Shown piece after piece: positions 4,547-7,505 of a DNA stretch of 7,505 nt (its first letter is position 1; each line of letters begins with the position of its first letter). Made by a program: the position numbers and the translations under genes. The stretch spans positions 1 to 7,505 of the forward strand of contig CAMFIX010000137.1 of NCBI GenBank assembly GCA_945952425.1, in the 5' to 3' direction. This DNA comes from an uncultured Pseudorhodobacter sp. Lineage in GTDB: Bacteria > Pseudomonadota > Alphaproteobacteria > Rhodobacterales > Rhodobacteraceae. Under the pieces are notes generated by a model. It saw nothing but the letters and a program-made list of their open reading frames with translations, ran no database searches and was not told where the DNA came from.

Positions 4547-5907
4547 AAGCCGATCCCGCCGAGGCGCAGGCCTTCCTGGACGCAAATCCGCAGATCGAGG
4601 CCTTCGACCTCGTCCTCATCGACGCCAACGGCATCGCGCGGGGCAAGATCATCCGGCGGCACGAGCTGATGGGGGTCTATACCGGGGGTCGGCATCTGCC
4701 GATCTCGATCCTGGGGCTGGATGTGCTGGGCGAGGATGTCGAGGACACCGGGCTGATCTGGGAGGCGGGCGATGCCGACCGCCGGGCCTGGCCGATCCCG
4801 GGGGCGTTGAAGGCGCTGCATGGGACCAACCGGGGCGAGGTTCAGCTGAGCCTTTACGAACTCGACGGCGCGCCGATGGCCTCGGACCCGCGGCACGCCC
4901 TGGTGCGGCAGGTCCAGGCTTTGGCGGGCATGGGCCTGCGGGCCTCTGGTGCCTTCGAGCTGGAGTTTTTCCTTTTGGAGCCGGAGCTTGGACCCGATGG
5001 CAAGGTCGTCGCCGCGCGCGACGTCCTGGATGGCCGCACGGGTCGGCGGACCGATGTCTATTCGGTCGACGCGCTGCACGGGATGCTGCCTTTCCTGGAT
5101 GACGTCTATGCCGCCGCGCGTCTGGCCGACCTGCCGGCCGAAACCGCGATCTCGGAATATGCGCCCGGCCAGTTCGAGCTGACCCTGCATTACCGCGACG
5201 ATGTGCTGGCCGCGGCCGACGACCTTTGCCGGTTGAAGCGCATCGTCCGGGCGGCGGCGCGCAAACATGGGCGGCTGGCCTGTTTCATGGCCAAGCCGCA
5301 TGAAGACCGCGCGGGCTCGGGGATGCACTTTCATGTCTCGCTCTGGGAGGGCCAGCGCAACATTTTCGTCGAGGCGGTCGAGGGCCAGTGGAACGCGCCG
5401 CTCCGCCATGCCATCGGCGGGCTGGCCGCCACGATGGGCGAGGCGATGCTGGTCTTTGCGCCGCATGCCAACAGCTGGCGGCGGTTCGTGGGCAACTCCT
5501 ATGCGCCGGTCAAGCCGACCTGGGGGGTGAACAACCGTTCGGTCGCCTTGCGGATTCCGGCGGGGAGCAAGTCCGCCCGCAGGATCGAGCATCGGCCCTC
5601 TGGCGTGGATGCCAACCCTTACCTTGTCGGCGCGGCGGTGCTGGCGGGGATCAGAAAGGGGCTGGTGGAGGCCATCGAACCCGGGCCGGAGACGACCGGC
5701 AACGGCTATGCCGAAAGCCCCGACGCGCCGCCCCTGCCGCGGGATTGGCGCGAGGCGATCGAGGTGGCGCGGGGGTCGGCCTTCCTGAAGGACGCTTTGG
5801 GCGAGGGCCTGCACCGCACCTTCCTCGCTGTCATTGGCGCGGAATATCAACGGGTTGCGCGCGAGGTCTCGGAGCTTGACCTCAGGCTTTACCTGCAGAC
5901 CGTCTAA
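4543..5907 (+). CDS. Glutamine synthetase family ligase (gamma-glutamylpolyamine/amine synthetase-like)
   Basis: This 454-residue protein has the glutamine synthetase fold: ATP-dependent ligation of glutamate's gamma-carboxyl to ammonia or an amine. The N-terminal beta-grasp shows LIDANGIARGK (25-35). Catalytic-domain motifs are FELEFFLL (E139 and E141, metal ligands), SEYAPGQFELTL (E205, E212), KPHEDRAGSGMHFH (251-264, H262 the conserved first His), NSWRRF (310-315), NNRSVALRIP (330-339) and RIEHRPSGVDANPYL (347-361). The KPHEDRAGSGMH form and the length resemble PuuA/type-III relatives that gamma-glutamylate polyamines or other amines more than housekeeping GlnA. No adenylylation loop was recognised. 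The start is ATG 4543, overlapping the aminotransferase stop by 4 bases, with a weak GAAAGAG 5 bases before. The frame extends far upstream, but only inside the aminotransferase gene. The 3' end overlaps the opposite-strand chelatase gene by 26 bases. The partner aminotransferase supports an amine or amino-acid pathway; the substrate is inferred only. Confidence 0.94.
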   Translation: MKADPAEAQAFLDANPQIEAFDLVLIDANGIARGKIIRRHELMGVYTGGRHLPISILGLDVLGEDVEDTGLIWEAGDADRRAWPIPGALKALHGTNRGEVQLSLYELDGAPMASDPRHALVRQVQALAGMGLRASGAFELEFFLLEPELGPDGKVVAARDVLDGRTGRRTDVYSVDALHGMLPFLDDVYAAARLADLPAETAISEYAPGQFELTLHYRDDVLAAADDLCRLKRIVRAAARKHGRLACFMAKPHEDRAGSGMHFHVSLWEGQRNIFVEAVEGQWNAPLRHAIGGLAATMGEAMLVFAPHANSWRRFVGNSYAPVKPTWGVNNRSVALRIPAGSKSARRIEHRPSGVDANPYLVGAAVLAGIRKGLVEAIEPGPETTGNGYAESPDAPPLPRDWREAIEVARGSAFLKDALGEGLHRTFLAVIGAEYQRVAREVSELDLRLYLQTV

Positions 5908-6571
5908 GTGCCGCGGCGATCAGCCCCGGCACTCTTGGGTCCAGCCCCAGGGGGGGCAGGCACAGCCCGCCGAAGCCCGCATCCTTCAGCGCCTCGGGCA
6001 GGTCATGGGTGACATGGCCGCCCTCGGCCGCGAAGAAGGGCAGGCAAAGCGAGCCCGCGCCAAAGCCGGTGGCCGTGGCGATGAAGGGCTCTTCCTCGAT
6101 GAAATAGGCCTCGGCGCGGGTGAAGCCCGACTGTCGCAGACGCAGGGCCAGAGCCTGCGCCACCTCGGCCGGCGCGCGTGAGCGGCCCGAGCCATGGGCG
6201 GCGATCAGCACCGGCGTGTCGCCGGGCGCGCGCTTCAGCCGCGCCGCGCCCTCGCGCACCAGGGTGACGGCCAGCGCCTGCACCGCCTCGTCCAGGCCGA
6301 AGGGGGGCAAGTGCCGCCAGTCGGCGCCCTCCAGCGCCATGCGGCGCGGCAGTTCGACCTGGGTGAACCAGCCGCCTGCCATGAACAGCGGGTAAACAAG
6401 GCCTGCTTCCGGATCGACCGCTTTCGCCAGCGCCCCGGGCAGCGCCAGCGTCGCGAAACGGATGTCCCAGCCGGGCAGGTGGCCCGCCACGGCGCAGGCC
6501 AGCTCTCCAAGTGCCGCCTGGGCGGGTTCGGGGTCCGAAGGCTGGCCATGGGCGACGAGCAGGGCTTTCAT
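5882..6571 (-). CDS. CbiX/SirB-family chelatase-like protein (two-domain)
   Basis: The 229-residue protein belongs to the class II chelatase family, whose members insert cobalt, nickel or iron into sirohydrochlorin for cobalamin, F430 or siroheme synthesis. Two homologous halves are visible. The N-half has LLVAHGQPSDPEPAQAAL (H8) and YPLFMAGGWFTQVELP (60-75). The C-half has VLIAAHGSGRSRAPAEVAQA (H126) and LPFFAAEGGHVTHDLP (177-192; H186, H189). The GGH..H metal pair of the C-half is replaced in the N-half by GGW..Q (W68, Q71), so only one half appears to keep a full metal site. The start MKALLVAHG is family-like, but no Shine-Dalgarno precedes it. It lies 30 bases behind the dehydrogenase stop and is probably co-transcribed and coupled. 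The stop sits inside the last codons of the convergent ligase gene. No other cobalamin or siroheme gene is in the window, so the pathway is uncertain. Confidence 0.85.
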   Translation of the reverse strand: MKALLVAHGQPSDPEPAQAALGELACAVAGHLPGWDIRFATLALPGALAKAVDPEAGLVYPLFMAGGWFTQVELPRRMALEGADWRHLPPFGLDEAVQALAVTLVREGAARLKRAPGDTPVLIAAHGSGRSRAPAEVAQALALRLRQSGFTRAEAYFIEEEPFIATATGFGAGSLCLPFFAAEGGHVTHDLPEALKDAGFGGLCLPPLGLDPRVPGLIAAALRRSAGKA

Positions 6572-6601
6572 GGAGGTCAGATAGGGGCGCGGGCCCCCCG
6601 G

Positions 6602-7348
6602 TCAAGGGGTGACCGGATAGGGCCAGGGCGCCTGGGAGAAGGTGCCGCCGTCGACGTAAAGCGTCTGGCCGGTGACGAAGGCCGCGGCGTCCGAGATGAA
6701 GAAGAGCATCGGGCCGACGAGGTCTTGCGGCGTGCCGATGCGGCGCAGGGGGGTGATGGGGCTCCAGGTGGCGGCGTAATCGCCGGATTCGGCCGCGGTG
6801 CGCTCGGTCGCGATGGCCCCGGGGGCGATGCAGTTGACGCGGATGCCATGGGGGCCAAGTTCGCTGGCCGCGACCTTGGTGAATTGCTCGATCCCGCCCT
6901 TGGAAGCGGTGTAATCCACCAGCCGCGGGAAGGCGTGCTTGTTGCACCCGCTTCCCAAGGTGACGATGGCCCCGCCATGCCCGGCCGCGATCATCGCCTT
7001 GGCCGCGGTCTGCGTGTTCAGAAAGGTGCCGCGCAGGTTGGTCGCCATGACCTTGTCCCATTGGTCGGCGGTCAGGTCGAGAAGGCTGGACCAGGTCTGG
7101 ATGCCGGCATTGCAGACCATCACCCGCGGCGCCTCGCCCGCCCAATCGGCGGCCTTTTGGTGGAAGGCCGTGACGGCCTCGGGCCCCCCGCCCCCGGAGT
7201 CGACGGCGACGCCCGCGACCTCCGCCCCCCGCGCCTCCGCCCTCGCGGCCGCCAGCTGGGTGAAGGCGACCTTGTAGCCCGCCCCGGCCAGGCCTTTGAC
7301 GAGAGAACTGCCGATGGCGGAGGTTCCGGCGGTGACGAGGGCGAGCAT
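6602..7348 (-). CDS. Short-chain dehydrogenase/reductase (SDR family, classical type)
   Basis: This 248-residue Rossmann-fold oxidoreductase is NAD(P)-dependent and probably acts on a hydroxy/keto substrate. The catalytic triad is S133 (TLGSG), Y146 and K150 (DYTASKGG). VCNAG (78-82), N104 in ATNLRGTF, VNCIAPGAIATERT (171-184) and FVTGQTLYVDGG (224-235) are typical classical-SDR elements. The nucleotide loop reads TAGTSAIG (6-13) where the family has T-G-x-x-x-G-x-G, so two of three glycines are alanine. I place the start at 7348 because the protein then begins MLALVTAG, as SDRs do, and AAAAGGAG (plus-strand 7355-7362) lies 6 bases upstream. An in-frame ATG at 7441 would add 31 low-complexity residues without a ribosome site. 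It is the first gene of a minus-strand pair with the chelatase. Substrate and exact class (3-oxoacyl reductase-like, sugar or alcohol dehydrogenase) cannot be told. Confidence 0.93.
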   Translation of the reverse strand: MLALVTAGTSAIGSSLVKGLAGAGYKVAFTQLAAARAEARGAEVAGVAVDSGGGGPEAVTAFHQKAADWAGEAPRVMVCNAGIQTWSSLLDLTADQWDKVMATNLRGTFLNTQTAAKAMIAAGHGGAIVTLGSGCNKHAFPRLVDYTASKGGIEQFTKVAASELGPHGIRVNCIAPGAIATERTAAESGDYAATWSPITPLRRIGTPQDLVGPMLFFISDAAAFVTGQTLYVDGGTFSQAPWPYPVTP

Positions 7349-7396
7349 GGCGGTCTCCTTTTCGGGGAGGGTAGCTTTTGGCGCGGACGGGCGGAA

Positions 7397-7411
7397 GGGG
7401 GCGCTGCCCCC
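7397..7411. repeat. Short GC hairpin upstream of the dehydrogenase gene
   Basis: GGGGGC (7397-7402) and GCCCCC (7406-7411) form a perfect 6-bp stem with a 3-base loop. It lies about 50 bases upstream of the dehydrogenase start, with no T-run in the minus direction, so it is not an obvious terminator. Together with the GAGTATTTGGG copy that follows, it resembles GC-hairpin-plus-TATTT intergenic repeats that I associate, from memory, with Rhodobacterales genomes. Confidence 0.45.
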
Positions 7412-7426
7412 GCCTGCGGCCTGTGC

Positions 7427-7499
7427 GAGTATTTGGGCCAAATTGAAAGGGGCAGGCTTGGGGCCGGCCGGGGCGAGGGAGTATTTGGGGGGATGTGAA
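7427..7499 (+). repeat. Two copies of a GAGTATTTGGG element
   Basis: GAGTATTTGGG is exact at 7427-7437 and 7479-7489 (start-to-start 52 bases). In both copies TGAA follows at the same distance (7444-7447 and 7496-7499), so the aligned unit is 21 bases with a variable middle. Each copy is preceded by GC-rich palindromic sequence (7397-7411 and GGCCGGCC 7462-7469). The second copy runs close to the window edge. Likely an intergenic repeat family member or promoter-proximal protein site; the nature is not decided. Confidence 0.5.
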
Positions 7500-7505
7500 T
7501 GGGGG

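Noticed and set aside
2906..4585. A long minus-strand open frame (559 codons) antisense to the aminotransferase and leader
   Set aside because: It is antisense to a clearly recognisable enzyme, its product is a Gly/Arg/His-rich sequence with no family resemblance, and high GC content produces such frames by chance.
4225..5850. A 541-codon minus-strand open frame antisense to the GS-like ligase
   Set aside because: Same reason: mirror of a real coding frame in GC-rich DNA, low-complexity product, no start signals.
6584..6597. 5-bp GC hairpin between the SDR stop and the chelatase start
   Set aside because: Short, no T-run in the minus direction, and placed in a 30-base gap of a probable operon; not called a terminator.
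7349..7441. An upstream ATG for the SDR at 7441
   Set aside because: It would precede the Rossmann start by 31 low-complexity residues and leave the clear AAAAGGAG ribosome site inside the gene.

Overview
The window is GC-rich and densely coded, with tight ATGA/GTGA-type gene overlaps. The protein signatures point to an alphaproteobacterium, most likely of the Rhodobacterales (Rhodobacter/Paracoccus-like). This assignment rests on recalled family sequences and was not searched.

Layout: (1) 1-2368, plus strand: a cell-envelope/housekeeping cluster. It holds the C-terminal two thirds of lgt (prolipoprotein diacylglyceryl transferase, cut by the window edge), a MidA/NDUFAF7-like SAM methyltransferase and pgeF (peptidoglycan editing factor). 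The genes overlap by 4 and 8 bases and are almost certainly co-transcribed. (2) 2369-2808: a leader with a 10-bp inverted repeat, a 14-bp tandem repeat and a possible 11-codon upstream frame. A 47-residue basic protein follows, then a textbook intrinsic terminator. (3) 2809-3187: 379 bases without a credible protein gene. They hold a short tandem repeat, a promoter with a perfect TTGACA box, a rod-like structured RNA candidate (about 140 nt, resembling 6S RNA in shape) and a hairpin that buries the Shine-Dalgarno of the next gene. (4) 3188-5907, plus strand: a two-gene operon of a class-III PLP aminotransferase and a glutamine-synthetase-like ligase (PuuA/GlnA-III type), overlapping by 4 bases. 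(5) 5882-7348, minus strand: a short-chain dehydrogenase followed by a two-domain CbiX/SirB-type chelatase. The chelatase runs tail-to-tail into the ligase gene with a 26-base overlap. (6) 7349-7505: upstream DNA of the dehydrogenase, with a GC hairpin and two copies of a GAGTATTTGGG element.

The first cluster works on the envelope: Lgt lipidates lipoprotein precursors and PgeF corrects peptidoglycan precursors. The aminotransferase/ligase pair probably processes an amine or amino acid by transamination and gamma-glutamylation; the substrate cannot be read from sequence. The least explained part is the non-coding stretch 2945-3187. There a promoter, a foldable RNA with two mutually exclusive structures and a sequestered ribosome binding site lie in a row ahead of that operon.
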